Source: Paenibacillus oryzisoli (GTDB lineage Bacteria > Bacillota > Bacilli > Paenibacillales > NBRC-103111). From it: 64,000 nt of DNA. The stretch covers positions 462,391 to 526,390 of the forward strand of contig NZ_LYPB01000049.1 in the NCBI RefSeq assembly GCF_001653565.1. The letters run 5' to 3'. Position 1 is the stretch's first letter; every line of letters begins with the position of its first letter. The notes under the pieces were generated by a model that saw only the letters and a list, made by a program, of their open reading frames with translations, searched no databases and had not been told where the DNA came from. Position numbers and translations under genes: made by a program. This document shows positions 1-7,184 of the stretch, in pieces.

Positions 1-91
1 TTACTTTTGTTGGTTCTGCATTAAACAGCTTTTTGTAAAACGCCAAGGAATCTTCGAGGTTTCTTACGTTAATGGCAACATGCATTTTCAT
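1..91 (-). CDS. VOC-family protein, N-terminal part only (runs off the window)
   Basis: The first 30 codons of a gene read off the left edge. They start MKMHVAINVRNLEDSLAFYK and end at NAEPTKV. The stretch aligns with the start of the ArsI protein encoded at 3869-4342 (MHVAVNCSDLHKSLDFYR...TEPTK), so this is a vicinal-oxygen-chelate protein with the same metal-ligand His at the start, perhaps a second ArsI or a CadI-like protein. ATG at 91 is preceded by an AGGAG-like site (AAAAGGAGTG). A 19-bp element matching the MarR operator lies just upstream. Family is fairly sure; exact function cannot be judged from 30 residues. Confidence 0.7.
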   Translation of the reverse strand, partial: MKMHVAINVRNLEDSLAFYKKLFNAEPTKV

Positions 92-120
92 GTAAAACAC
101 ACTCCTTTTGATTTTATCAA

Positions 121-139
121 TAATTGATATTTGCAACTA
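121..139. promoter_or_regulatory. Candidate MarR operator, VOC gene copy
   Basis: TAATTGATATTTGCAACTA is an imperfect dyad of form TA-N-TTG-N7-CAA-N-TA. It matches the 19-mer at 652-670 at 16 of 19 positions. It sits between the end of the MarR gene and the start of the VOC gene, where it could control the VOC gene separately from marR. Confidence 0.5.
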
Positions 140-161
140 TTAGTTAAAAATAAACTCCTCT

Positions 162-620
162 TTACAGAGGAGGTGTACAACAATTGGGACTTAAACTCAT
201 CGCATCACTTAGAATTTGTAGACTTTCTAATACTTGTTCCCTTTTATCTTCCGGGACATTCTTAAAAATGCCGAGAACATATTCTTCCATGGTTTTGGCA
301 ATCTCGTTGTATTGCTCTTCTCCCTTTTCAGTAAGCGACAGAACGACATATCGTCTATCTTTAGGATCAGGAAGTCGATTTAAAAGATCGTTTTCAACAA
401 GCTGTTGTACTTGACGACTAAGCGTGCTTGTATCGATACTCAACACGTCGGATAACTCATTTAAAGCGATTTCAGGACGTTTATAGAGCTCATAAATGAT
501 ATGGCTTTGCACGACAGATATACCGCAGCACTGGGCACCATCTTTTTGAAGCAACCCGAATCGTCTGACAAGTAATTGAAGGACTTCACGTACGTTTACG
601 TACTGTGGTAATTGTTTCAT
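162..620 (-). CDS. MarR-family regulator with paired cysteines
   Basis: 152 residues with a MarR winged helix: the recognition-helix region reads LSDVLSIDTSTLSRQVQQL and the wing DPKDRRYVVLSLTEKG. Unusual for the family are two vicinal Cys pairs, QCCGIS near residue 31 and NCCTPPL at the C-terminus, which could bind a thiophilic metalloid or a soft metal. ATG at 620 is chosen because AGGTGAT lies just upstream; a GTG at 629 is also in frame. The gene is divergent from the SigZ-like gene, and a candidate operator lies in the shared 91-bp gap. Inference: a metalloid- or thiol-sensing repressor of its own gene, the sigma gene and the VOC gene. Confidence 0.85.
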   Translation of the reverse strand: MKQLPQYVNVREVLQLLVRRFGLLQKDGAQCCGISVVQSHIIYELYKRPEIALNELSDVLSIDTSTLSRQVQQLVENDLLNRLPDPKDRRYVVLSLTEKGEEQYNEIAKTMEEYVLGIFKNVPEDKREQVLESLQILSDAMSLSPNCCTPPL

Positions 621-651
621 TATGATCACCTAAAATATTTATAACATACAA

Positions 652-670
652 TAGTTGATAATTGCAAGTA
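652..670. promoter_or_regulatory. Candidate MarR operator in marR/sigma intergenic region
   Basis: TAGTTGATAATTGCAAGTA is the second copy of the 19-bp imperfect dyad seen at 121-139. It lies between divergent marR and the SigZ-like gene, where a MarR dimer could shut off both. Confidence 0.5.
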
Positions 671-711
671 TTTCATTTAACATTTAATTATTGAATATTG
701 GAGGTGTCCAA

Positions 712-1284
712 ATGAACACACATACTATTTGGATGGAATTCAATAAGGATCTAAAGAAGTATATACAAACACGGGTAAATAACAAATACGACGTGGAAGA
801 TATTTTGCAGGACGTTTTTAAAAAGGTACACAATTCAATCCATACACTCACTGATGAAGGCAAAATCCAAAGTTGGGTTTATCAAATAACACGGAATACG
901 ATCATCGATTATTACCGCGTAAGCGCAAAGAAAAAAAACATAGAAACTCATTTGGATTATAAAGAGGAATTCTCAGAGGAGGAAGTGCAGGAAAACAACC
1001 TGAACAAGGTTGTTAGCGGGTGGCTGAATTGTATTGTGCAAGAGTTGGATGAAAAGTATAGAGAAGCCATTCTGTTAACAGAATTAGGCAACTTCACTCA
1101 AAAGGAGCTCGCGGAGCGGCTTGGTATTTCGATTTCGGGAGCGAAATCGAGAGTTCAGCGCGGCAGGGAAAAGATCAAAGAACTGCTCCTGGCGTGTTGT
1201 CATATTGAACGAGATCGCCTTGGAAATGTTATCGATTTCGAGAGCAAATCATCAAATTGTAATTGCAGTGGATGTCACTCATAA
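712..1284 (+). CDS. sigZ: SigZ-like ECF RNA polymerase sigma factor with Cys-rich tail
   Basis: 190 residues with sigma-70 region 2 (DVEDILQDVFKKVHNSI, then SWVYQITRNTIIDYYR) and region 4 (EKYREAILLTELGNFTQKEL, then LGISISGAKSRVQRGREKIK). The match is to the SigZ group of small sigma factors. The C-terminus carries ACCH and ends in CNCSGCHS, six cysteines in a region that could bind a metal or metalloid. ATG at 712 is chosen because GGAGGTG lies 8 bp upstream. No anti-sigma gene follows; instead two short Cys-containing ORFs follow on the same strand. This may be a sigma factor sensing a soft metal directly or through those peptides, which is inference. Confidence 0.85.
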   Translation: MNTHTIWMEFNKDLKKYIQTRVNNKYDVEDILQDVFKKVHNSIHTLTDEGKIQSWVYQITRNTIIDYYRVSAKKKNIETHLDYKEEFSEEEVQENNLNKVVSGWLNCIVQELDEKYREAILLTELGNFTQKELAERLGISISGAKSRVQRGREKIKELLLACCHIERDRLGNVIDFESKSSNCNCSGCHS

Positions 1285-1351
1285 AGTTTTGCGTCCTTTT
1301 TGAAATGCCTCCGTCTTAGTTGATGAATAAAAAATAAGGAGGCTGATTTAA

Positions 1352-1471
1352 ATGACAGATGTAATTAAGGCAAACAATGACGGATGCTGCACAGATGATT
1401 GTTGTAAGGACGATTGCTGTGAACCGAACTGTTGCAATACTGAAGCTAAAAAGCCAACTGGCTGCTGTTAA
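1352..1471 (+). CDS. 39-residue peptide with five Cys-Cys pairs
   Basis: A short ORF with an excellent ribosome binding site (AAGGAGGCTGATTTAA, then ATG at 1352) directly downstream of the SigZ-like gene. The peptide has 10 cysteines, all in vicinal pairs: GCCTDDCCKDDCCEPNCC, then a final TGCC at the C-terminus. Regular CC pairs spaced by acidic residues resemble a metal- or arsenite-binding peptide. I recognise no named family. Its place between a Cys-tailed sigma factor and a second Cys-tailed ORF, about 2 kb from an arsenic operon, suggests metalloid buffering or signalling; this is inference. Confidence 0.75.
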   Translation: MTDVIKANNDGCCTDDCCKDDCCEPNCCNTEAKKPTGCC

Positions 1472-1503
1472 CAACAATTAGTAAAAATGAAGGTGTGATT
1501 TGA

Positions 1504-1659
1504 ATGTTAAATGAATATGCTCTGGAAAAGTTGGCGGAAGCAAAAGCAAAAGAGATGGAACAATATTTCTATCAGAGTGATTTATGTAAAAAAACAAACA
1601 TTCGCTTTAATTTGTCCTCGCTGTTTATAAAACAAGAAAAAGTTTGCTGTAGTTGTTAA
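1504..1659 (+). CDS. Small protein with C-terminal CCSC
   Basis: 51 residues beginning MLNEYALEKLAEAKAKEMEQ, an amphipathic helix-like stretch, and ending in EKVCCSC. It follows the CC-pair peptide by 32 bp on the same strand, with AAGGTGTGATTTGA as upstream ribosome binding site and a strong terminator right after the stop. Not recognised. It completes a run (MarR, sigma, peptide, this ORF) in which every product carries vicinal cysteines. Confidence 0.65.
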   Translation: MLNEYALEKLAEAKAKEMEQYFYQSDLCKKTNIRFNLSSLFIKQEKVCCSC

Positions 1660-1662
1660 GTT

Positions 1663-1711
1663 AATGAAGAAAAAGGTCATTTTGCTCAGTAAATTGACCT
1701 TCTTCTTCATT
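1663..1711. terminator. Terminator, probably bidirectional
   Basis: A 17-nt stem with one mismatch (AATGAAGAAAAAGGTCA paired with TGACCTTCTTCTTCATT) four bases after the stop of the CCSC ORF. It also faces the end of the convergent gene at 1733. Confidence 0.8.
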
Positions 1712-1732
1712 TGTGTGCTTTCTATTATTCAA

Positions 1733-1930
1733 TTATCTTTTATTAAAAAACTGACAATTTGCCTTTACAAAGCGTTCACCATTCGTACCTAATACGTATT
1801 CATCATCATGAGATTGAATAATTACATTCTCGCCAACAAGCTCGCCTTGTAAAAAGATTGATATTGGTTGCTGAAATACCCGCATTCGTTCAAAGTCTGC
1901 GTGCACGTTGAGTTGCCGTTGTTTTAACAT
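1733..1930 (-). CDS. Small hypothetical protein (65 aa)
   Basis: The sequence MLKQRQLNVHADFERMRVFQ, then ISIFLQGELVGENVIIQSHD, ends in FFNKR. It is predicted mostly beta, with no transmembrane segment or known motif. GGAG lies upstream of ATG at 1930. It lies 66 bp downstream of the YolD-like gene on the same strand, an arrangement seen for small accessory ORFs of YolD-type genes. No function can be assigned. Confidence 0.55.
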   Translation of the reverse strand: MLKQRQLNVHADFERMRVFQQPISIFLQGELVGENVIIQSHDDEYVLGTNGERFVKANCQFFNKR

Positions 1931-1996
1931 GAATAATCTCCATTAATGAAAAATGACATGAAACATTATTACATAAATAGGAAACTATTTACAATT

Positions 1997-2377
1997 CTAC
2001 GGGTCAATCATTTCATCCTCAGTCCACTCTTTGCTTAACTCCGCTTTTATTACATCCTGATATAAGATCCATTCAGAGTCCTCATTTCCGTTAAATGGAT
2101 CGACAGAATCCAAACGAAAGCTATCTCGTTGGCTTCGACTCACAATGCCGGTTAAAGTGCGCGTCTGAAACTCATCGTACAAAGTGAGTTGAATAATTTT
2201 TTTGTACATTTGGGATTGGCTCAACAATCCTGATATAAGCTGAACTTCTTGAAGATCAAGAACAGTGCGTGGAACCCGTTTATGTTCGCGCTGCTGAAGT
2301 CGGATAGATTCTTTAAATTCAGGTCCAATGAATCGAGAGGATTCCCATATACCATTCGATTGAAGTTTCTTACCCAT
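1997..2377 (-). CDS. YolD-like protein
   Basis: 126 residues. The layout fits the YolD-like family: a basic, polar N-terminus (GKKLQSNGIWESSRFIGPEF), a central helix (VLDLQEVQLISGLLSQSQMY), then a beta-rich half with LTYY-like strand QLTLYDEFQTRTLTGIVSR and a final strand-helix IKAEL. YolD-like genes occur on mobile elements and near Y-family polymerases in Bacillus; no polymerase is next to this one. ATG at 2377 is preferred over one 27 bp upstream because GGAGAG precedes it. Confidence 0.6.
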   Translation of the reverse strand: MGKKLQSNGIWESSRFIGPEFKESIRLQQREHKRVPRTVLDLQEVQLISGLLSQSQMYKKIIQLTLYDEFQTRTLTGIVSRSQRDSFRLDSVDPFNGNEDSEWILYQDVIKAELSKEWTEDEMIDP

Positions 2378-2623
2378 TAATACCCACTCTCCAAATAGGA
2401 ACATTTGTTTGTATTATATATCGAGGACGTAATGACTATGCAAGAGAAATTTTATTGTAATGAACATATATCGATATTGTTATTAGAGTAATTCCAAAAA
2501 TTTATTAGTGGATTTTTTTCAGCTTACCCTAACTTTTCTGAAAATTGGGACACTGGCTTTCGAGCTATGGTAATATAAATCTTAAAATTGATCATGCATG
2601 TAAAGAGGGGAAGGTTTTAAAAA

Positions 2624-3334
2624 TTGTTTGATAAAATAGTTGGATATATCAGCAATAAGAAATGGTTACTTATACTTATTGTTTTATTTTTCCCGTTTTT
2701 CTTAATACCTTTTGTTGCTTTTATTTTAAATTTATCTTTGATTTTAGGAAGCTTTCTTCCAGGCTGGATGATATTACTAAGGGGCGATACCGATGAATTA
2801 GTATCAGTTTCAACCTTTATTTACTATTACACATGCTTCTTGGCAATAGAAGTAACCGGGATTTTAAGTTATGCTGTCTATCAATTTAGCATTAAAAAAG
2901 AAAGTAATGATGTATATGAGAGAAATAAAGAACGGAGACTTAAACACGTACGAAAGATCGTCCTAATAAATGATGAATTACAGGAAAATCAAAAATTATA
3001 TTTAAAAGAACGTGGAAATTCGAAATGGAGCTTTTATTCTGAAATGGAACATAATCATTTTAGAGTGCAATTTGCTTACCACATAGAAGGTCAAGAATTC
3101 AAATTGGCTCAATGGAGAGAATTAAAGGGTGATCTGAACATAATTCTAAGTGAAATCAATAATATTGATTTGTTTATTAAGATGGAGTACATCTATCTAG
3201 GGTTAAACGAAATTATAAGTCATCAAGATAAGAATGAATTGGATTTAACTTTATTCAAAAATTTGAACGAGACACTTCAAATCGTAAAGCAAGAGAACGA
3301 AAAGATAATAAATTATTTGTCTTACTACCAATAA
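2624..3334 (+). CDS. Hypothetical two-TM membrane protein with cytosolic coil
   Basis: 236 residues starting at TTG 2624, preceded by GAGGGGAAGG. Two hydrophobic segments occur near the N-terminus (about 14-45 and 62-85), followed by a basic turn (KKESNDVYERNKERRLKHVR) and a long charged helical region. No family is recognised. Base use is very AT-rich, like the rest of the island and unlike the genes beyond 20 kb. It ends at a terminator shared with the convergent arsenic operon. Confidence 0.65.
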   Translation: MFDKIVGYISNKKWLLILIVLFFPFFLIPFVAFILNLSLILGSFLPGWMILLRGDTDELVSVSTFIYYYTCFLAIEVTGILSYAVYQFSIKKESNDVYERNKERRLKHVRKIVLINDELQENQKLYLKERGNSKWSFYSEMEHNHFRVQFAYHIEGQEFKLAQWRELKGDLNIILSEINNIDLFIKMEYIYLGLNEIISHQDKNELDLTLFKNLNETLQIVKQENEKIINYLSYYQ

Positions 3335-3372
3335 TTTTAGGATAACGCTACTCTAATTGATATCAAATCACA

Positions 3373-3412
3373 AAGGGCTTTCCCATGTCCGAGGAGACAA
3401 AGGAAAGCCCTT
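3373..3412. terminator. Bidirectional terminator between ars operon and 2-TM gene
   Basis: An 11-bp perfect stem AAGGGCTTTCC / GGAAAGCCCTT with an 18-nt loop between two convergent genes. Confidence 0.8.
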
Positions 3413-3422
3413 ATTTGTAAAA

Positions 3423-3857
3423 TTATTTAATAAACAACTTTTCTAATGCCTCACGTTGCGGAGGTTTAATATTCACTTTGGAACGAATTGATTTTGCCAA
3501 AGCTTCAGCCTCATCAATCGACTGACTCCTGCCAAGTGTAATTAATGTACCCACCGCTACTGCACCTGTTCTGCCACCACCACCAGCGCAATGAAAGCCT
3601 ACCTTCTTCCCACTTTTATATGCTTCAACAACATGATTAATGGCTTGCTCGAATAATACGTCCTGTGGACCCTCGGCATTGTCGCCAAGTGGGACTTGAA
3701 TCCATTGCACGTCAGCACTAGAGTAAGCACATTCTGTTGCTTCCCCACGTAGATCAACCACAACTTCTACACCTTCGTTTTTGACCATATCCTCAACGTC
3801 AGCCGCGCCACCAAAGAAGATTTTATCTTCAAATAGAGCTTGATAATTTTTAGTCAT
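3423..3857 (-). CDS. Dual-specificity-type protein phosphatase in the ars operon
   Basis: 144 residues with the CX5R phosphatase signature HCAGGGGRTG (Cys about 90, Arg about 96) and an upstream Asp in the loop PLGDNAEG that could act as general acid. The fold is that of small cyanobacterial/bacterial dual-specificity phosphatases. It starts 11 bp after arsI, so it is the last gene of the operon. Phosphatases of this type near arsenic genes may act on arsenate-related esters or simply travel with the operon; the substrate is unknown. Confidence 0.75.
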   Translation of the reverse strand: MTKNYQALFEDKIFFGGAADVEDMVKNEGVEVVVDLRGEATECAYSSADVQWIQVPLGDNAEGPQDVLFEQAINHVVEAYKSGKKVGFHCAGGGGRTGAVAVGTLITLGRSQSIDEAEALAKSIRSKVNIKPPQREALEKLFIK

Positions 3858-3868
3858 TTATAAACTCC

Positions 3869-4342
3869 TTATAATAACTGTTTTTTGAATGATGTGAACT
3901 CAACTGGTGTTGGCACCGAAGGCGGCGCACAGCATAAAGACATATCACGTGCATCTCCAGCTGATTCGAACTCTGAGTCTTCTTTTGTATAGAAGATCTC
4001 CCAAGCGTTTCCATCAGGATCGTAGACCCAAACTTTGTCTTGGACCGCATAGCAGCAGGTTGTATTAATTTCGTCTATAGTCAGTAGATTACTTTGACGA
4101 AGTCGTTCACCCATAGCTAAAACTTCTTCCGTATCATTCACTTGAAACCCCAAGTGGTTCAGCACACCGTTTTTCTCAAAAGGTCGAACATTAAGAGAGA
4201 AATGAAGCATAGGTTCGTCAAGTTCAAACTTTGCATAGTTACCTTTAATTTTAGTTGGTTCGGTTCCAAAGAAAGCACGATAAAAATCTAAGGACTTGTG
4301 TAGATCAGAACAATTGACCGCTACATGCATCCGTTTAATCAT
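3869..4342 (-). CDS. arsI: ArsI, organoarsenical C-As lyase (VOC dioxygenase)
   Basis: 157 residues, an Fe(II)-dependent vicinal-oxygen-chelate dioxygenase that cleaves the C-As bond of trivalent methyl and aromatic arsenicals. The expected metal ligands are present: His6, His63 and Glu115 (in DPDGNAWEIFY). The substrate-binding vicinal cysteines TTCCYAV fall at 96-97, the position known in characterised ArsI. A further CC lies in the C-terminal tail (LCCAPPS). It starts one base after the arsC stop. The tail and double cysteine make it ArsI rather than a generic glyoxalase. Confidence 0.92.
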   Translation of the reverse strand: MIKRMHVAVNCSDLHKSLDFYRAFFGTEPTKIKGNYAKFELDEPMLHFSLNVRPFEKNGVLNHLGFQVNDTEEVLAMGERLRQSNLLTIDEINTTCCYAVQDKVWVYDPDGNAWEIFYTKEDSEFESAGDARDMSLCCAPPSVPTPVEFTSFKKQLL

Positions 4343-4343
4343 G

Positions 4344-4772
4344 TTACTTTCCTTCTTTCACAAATTGCTCAATACGGTCTTTAATTGAATCGCGAACTTC
4401 ACTGAACTTCGCAGTAATTTCTTCTTCAGTCCCCGTTGCCTTAGCCGGATCTTCGAAGCCCCAGTGCCACTTTACAACATTCTTGTTGGAGATAACGGGG
4501 CAATGCTCGTCTGCGTGTCCACAGAGCGTAATGACGTAATCAGCGCGGTTCAAAATTTCGGAATCAATGACATTGGATGTATGGTTAGAAATATCGATTC
4601 CTGTTTCTTTCATTGTTGCAACAGCACGTGGATTCAAACCATGCGCTTCTAATCCTGCGCTTTGTACTTCGTATTTATCACTACCTAATGCTCTTAAAAA
4701 TCCGTCTGCGATTTGGCTGCGGCAAGAGTTCCCTGTACACAAAAAGTAAACTAACGGTTTATTGTTTTCCAT
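4344..4772 (-). CDS. arsC: Arsenate reductase, thioredoxin-coupled ArsC
   Basis: 142 residues of the low-molecular-weight phosphatase-like ArsC family of Gram-positives. The P-loop reads CTGNSCRSQ (nucleophile Cys12, Arg18) and the redox pair is C84/C91 in [10 protein letters not shown]. It reduces arsenate to arsenite using thioredoxin. It lies between arsB and arsI. ATG at 4772 has GGAG upstream (AAAGGAGAAATGAAACC). Confidence 0.95.
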   Translation of the reverse strand: MENNKPLVYFLCTGNSCRSQIADGFLRALGSDKYEVQSAGLEAHGLNPRAVATMKETGIDISNHTSNVIDSEILNRADYVITLCGHADEHCPVISNKNVVKWHWGFEDPAKATGTEEEITAKFSEVRDSIKDRIEQFVKEGK

Positions 4773-4803
4773 GGTTTCATTTCTCCTTTTGGCTATTCAA
4801 GTA

Positions 4804-6216
4804 TTAAGCTCCCTGATGCCCACTTTTAGTTTGTTTAGCTCCTAGAATTGCTTTTATGAGTATCGCGGCAACCACTACCAGGATTGCAATCAACACGATT
4901 AATAACCAGATATTCAAGCTTGTAGTATTAATGACGTGTAGCCAGAGATAAAGCCCTGTAAGTGTAATAAAGAGTGTTGGAACGGTCAGTATGATACCTG
5001 TCTTAAAATAATTGCCCCACGTAATTTTCACACCCTTCGTGGATAAAACGTGAAGCCATAAAAGTGTAGCGAGAGAACCAATCGGTGTAATTTTAGGTCC
5101 AAGATCGCTTCCGACGATGTTAGCATAAACTAATGCTTCTCGAATAATGCCGTCGGTGTTCGTTCCTTTGATTGCAAGGGCATCGATCATCACCGTCGGC
5201 ATGTTATTCATGATGGAAGACAGAATCGCTGACAAGAAGCCCATACCTACCGTTGTAACAAACAATCCCTGTCCTGCCAAATTCTCAACAACTTTGCCCA
5301 AAGCATCGGTAAGACCAACGTTTTTAAGACCATACACAACCACATACATGCCGATGGAGAAGATTACAACAGCCCAGGGAGCATCTTTGATCACACGTTT
5401 TGTTTCGATTACCTTACTAGATCTAGCCATTAAAATGAAGACGAGTGCCACAACACCTGCGATGATGGACACTGGAATTTTAATAAATCCACTGCTCACA
5501 TAAGCGACGAGTAGGATGCCTAGGATAACCCATGACATTCTGAATAGCTTAAGATCCTTGATGGCATCTGAAGGTCTTTTCAATTGTTTCATATCGTAAC
5601 TCGTTGGGATATCTTTTCGGAAGAAAACGAACAAGACCACCAAACTTGCTCCAAGTGAAAATAGACTTGTTACAATCATCCGGCTTGCATAGGTAACAAA
5701 ATCGATGCCGAAGAAGTCAGCTGACACGATATTGACTAAGTTACTTACAATTAGAGGCAAGGACGTTGTATCCGCAATAAATCCACTTGCCATGATGAAC
5801 GGCAAAATCATTTTGTCGGGAAGCTTTAATGCTCGAACCATTGCCAAAACAATCGGGGTTAGAATGAGAGCTGCGCCGTCGTTGGCGAAAAATGCGGCAA
5901 CTGCCGCGCCTAACAAAATGACGTAAACAAACATGAGTCTTCCGTTTCCTTTTGCAATACGAGCCATATGCAAGGCTGCCCATTCAAAAAATCCGATTTT
6001 GTCTAAAATCAAGGAGATGAGAATAATCGCTACAAAAGCGAGGGTGGCATTCCAAACGATGGATGTAACGGTCAACACGTCATGAAATGAAACTACTTGG
6101 AAGATGAGGGCAAGAATAGCTCCAGCAGACGCTGACCATCCAATATTAAGTCCCTTAGGCTGCCAAATAACAAAAGTTAATGTTAACAGAAAGATGATTA
6201 CCGCTATGTAAGTCAT
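4804..6216 (-). CDS. arsB: ArsB arsenite efflux permease
   Basis: 470 residues with about 12 hydrophobic segments and the ArsB/NhaD-type repeat features: [15 protein letters not shown] and [14 protein letters not shown], each at a half-helix dip of the ion-transporter fold. It exports arsenite (and antimonite) across the membrane, driven by the proton gradient. It is slightly longer than typical ArsB (about 430), with an extra hydrophobic segment and a short basic tail at the C-terminus. No ArsA ATPase gene is present. It follows arsR by 9 bp. Confidence 0.93.
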   Translation of the reverse strand: MTYIAVIIFLLTLTFVIWQPKGLNIGWSASAGAILALIFQVVSFHDVLTVTSIVWNATLAFVAIILISLILDKIGFFEWAALHMARIAKGNGRLMFVYVILLGAAVAAFFANDGAALILTPIVLAMVRALKLPDKMILPFIMASGFIADTTSLPLIVSNLVNIVSADFFGIDFVTYASRMIVTSLFSLGASLVVLFVFFRKDIPTSYDMKQLKRPSDAIKDLKLFRMSWVILGILLVAYVSSGFIKIPVSIIAGVVALVFILMARSSKVIETKRVIKDAPWAVVIFSIGMYVVVYGLKNVGLTDALGKVVENLAGQGLFVTTVGMGFLSAILSSIMNNMPTVMIDALAIKGTNTDGIIREALVYANIVGSDLGPKITPIGSLATLLWLHVLSTKGVKITWGNYFKTGIILTVPTLFITLTGLYLWLHVINTTSLNIWLLIVLIAILVVVAAILIKAILGAKQTKSGHQGA

Positions 6217-6225
6217 GTTTTCCTC

Positions 6226-6552
6226 CTAATCACAACAATCAAGTTTTTCACAAGATGTGGATTCAACCTTTTCTTTCTGTGATGGAAGCTGATTGAATAA
6301 ATCCGAAATGAACGGTTTATTTTCAATCGTAAGCGAATAGTAAACCCACTGTCCTTTTTTGGCTTCTTTGACCAATCCGCCATCCTTCAATTTGCGTATA
6401 TGTTGACTAACATTTGGCTGACTCGTTTGTAGAATGTCAACAAGTTCAAAAACACAGAGTTCTCTTTCTTTAAGCAACAGAAGGATCGTTAATCTCGTCT
6501 TGTCACTTAAGAGTTTCAACGTCTCAACCATTTTTTCAATTTCAATCATCAT
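6226..6552 (-). CDS. arsR: ArsR/SmtB-family arsenic-responsive repressor
   Basis: 108 residues with a winged helix (VDILQTSQPNVSQHIRKLK, then GQWVYYSL). The alpha-3 site usually read ELCVCDLC in plasmid R773 ArsR is here ELCVFEL, with only one Cys. A cluster of three Cys lies at the C-terminus (SCEKLDCCD) and could form a different metalloid site, as known for ArsR proteins that bind As(III) near the C-terminus. Its ATG overlaps the stop of the upstream ArsC-like gene by four bases. Confidence 0.93.
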   Translation of the reverse strand: MMIEIEKMVETLKLLSDKTRLTILLLLKERELCVFELVDILQTSQPNVSQHIRKLKDGGLVKEAKKGQWVYYSLTIENKPFISDLFNQLPSQKEKVESTSCEKLDCCD

Positions 6553-6986
6553 TTAATCTCCTTTAAACCGGGTACATTCATGCCTTTAAGCAGATCGATC
6601 ACTTTTTTCTCAATTTCATCCCTTGTTTTGCGGAGCGCTTCGAGGTTTCCTTCGCTGTGCTCTAAAGGATCAAGTATATTCCATTGTACATTAGTAATCC
6701 CAAAAGGAACGACAGGACAACGTTCAACTAAATTCTCACACAACTTAACAATAACATTGGAAGCTAAGAAGGTTTTCATGTCGATTTTCTTGGAAGCATG
6801 ATCAGAGATATCAATGCCGACTTCTTTCATAACCGTAATTGTAAGAGGATGTATCTCACTTGCTTCTAACCCAGCACTTTCAGCGATAACATTATCATTC
6901 CCGTAATGCTTGGCAAATGCTTCTGCGATTTGACTTCTGCAACGATTTTGAATGCATAAGAAGTAGATACGAACTGGTTTTTTCAA
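6549..6986 (-). CDS. Second ArsC-like arsenate reductase/LMW phosphatase, first gene of operon
   Basis: 145 residues from a TTG start at 6986, chosen because GGAGGGGG lies 8 bp upstream. P-loop CIQNRCRSQ (Cys11, Arg17) and a distal Cys pair LCENLVERCP (83, 90) match the three-cysteine ArsC mechanism, but the P-loop differs from the canonical CTGNSCR of the other copy at 4344. It could be a divergent arsenate reductase. An unusual point is that it leads the operon ahead of arsR. Confidence 0.82.
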   Translation of the reverse strand: MKKPVRIYFLCIQNRCRSQIAEAFAKHYGNDNVIAESAGLEASEIHPLTITVMKEVGIDISDHASKKIDMKTFLASNVIVKLCENLVERCPVVPFGITNVQWNILDPLEHSEGNLEALRKTRDEIEKKVIDLLKGMNVPGLKEIK

Positions 6987-7023
6987 ATTATTCCCCCTCC
7001 ATTCATTAATTATTATATAATTA

Positions 7024-7057
7024 TTCACTTATATTAGTAAAGTGAAGATTATGTAAA
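7024..7057 (-). promoter_or_regulatory. ars operon promoter with candidate ArsR operator
   Basis: Read on the minus strand: -35 TTTACA (7052-7057), an 18-bp spacer and -10 TATAAG (7028-7033). A perfect 7-bp inverted repeat, TTCACTT-N9-AAGTGAA (7024-7046), covers the -10 region, where a repressor would block polymerase. No experimental site is known to me for this sequence. Confidence 0.6.
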
Positions 7058-7135
7058 TTAATCTATTCTGACCACGCGAAGAACAAAAAACCTAAAATAG
7101 TACCTTGACTTAATGTTTCGGTTTCCAAACGAAAA

Positions 7136-7154
7136 GACCGCCAGGATGGCGGTC
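7136..7154. terminator. Terminator of the CBASS operon
   Basis: An 8-bp GC-rich stem GACCGCCA / TGGCGGTC with loop GGA, flanked by T-runs in both directions, 31 bp beyond the stop of cap4. It separates the CBASS operon from the ars promoter. Confidence 0.85.
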
Positions 7155-7184
7155 CTTTTTAAGTATCATTTTTTGCCTAGAAGA

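Noticed and set aside
6549..6986. Plain tyrosine phosphatase
   Set aside because: The distal Cys pair LCENLVERCP and operon position support an ArsC-type reductase. The altered P-loop leaves some doubt.
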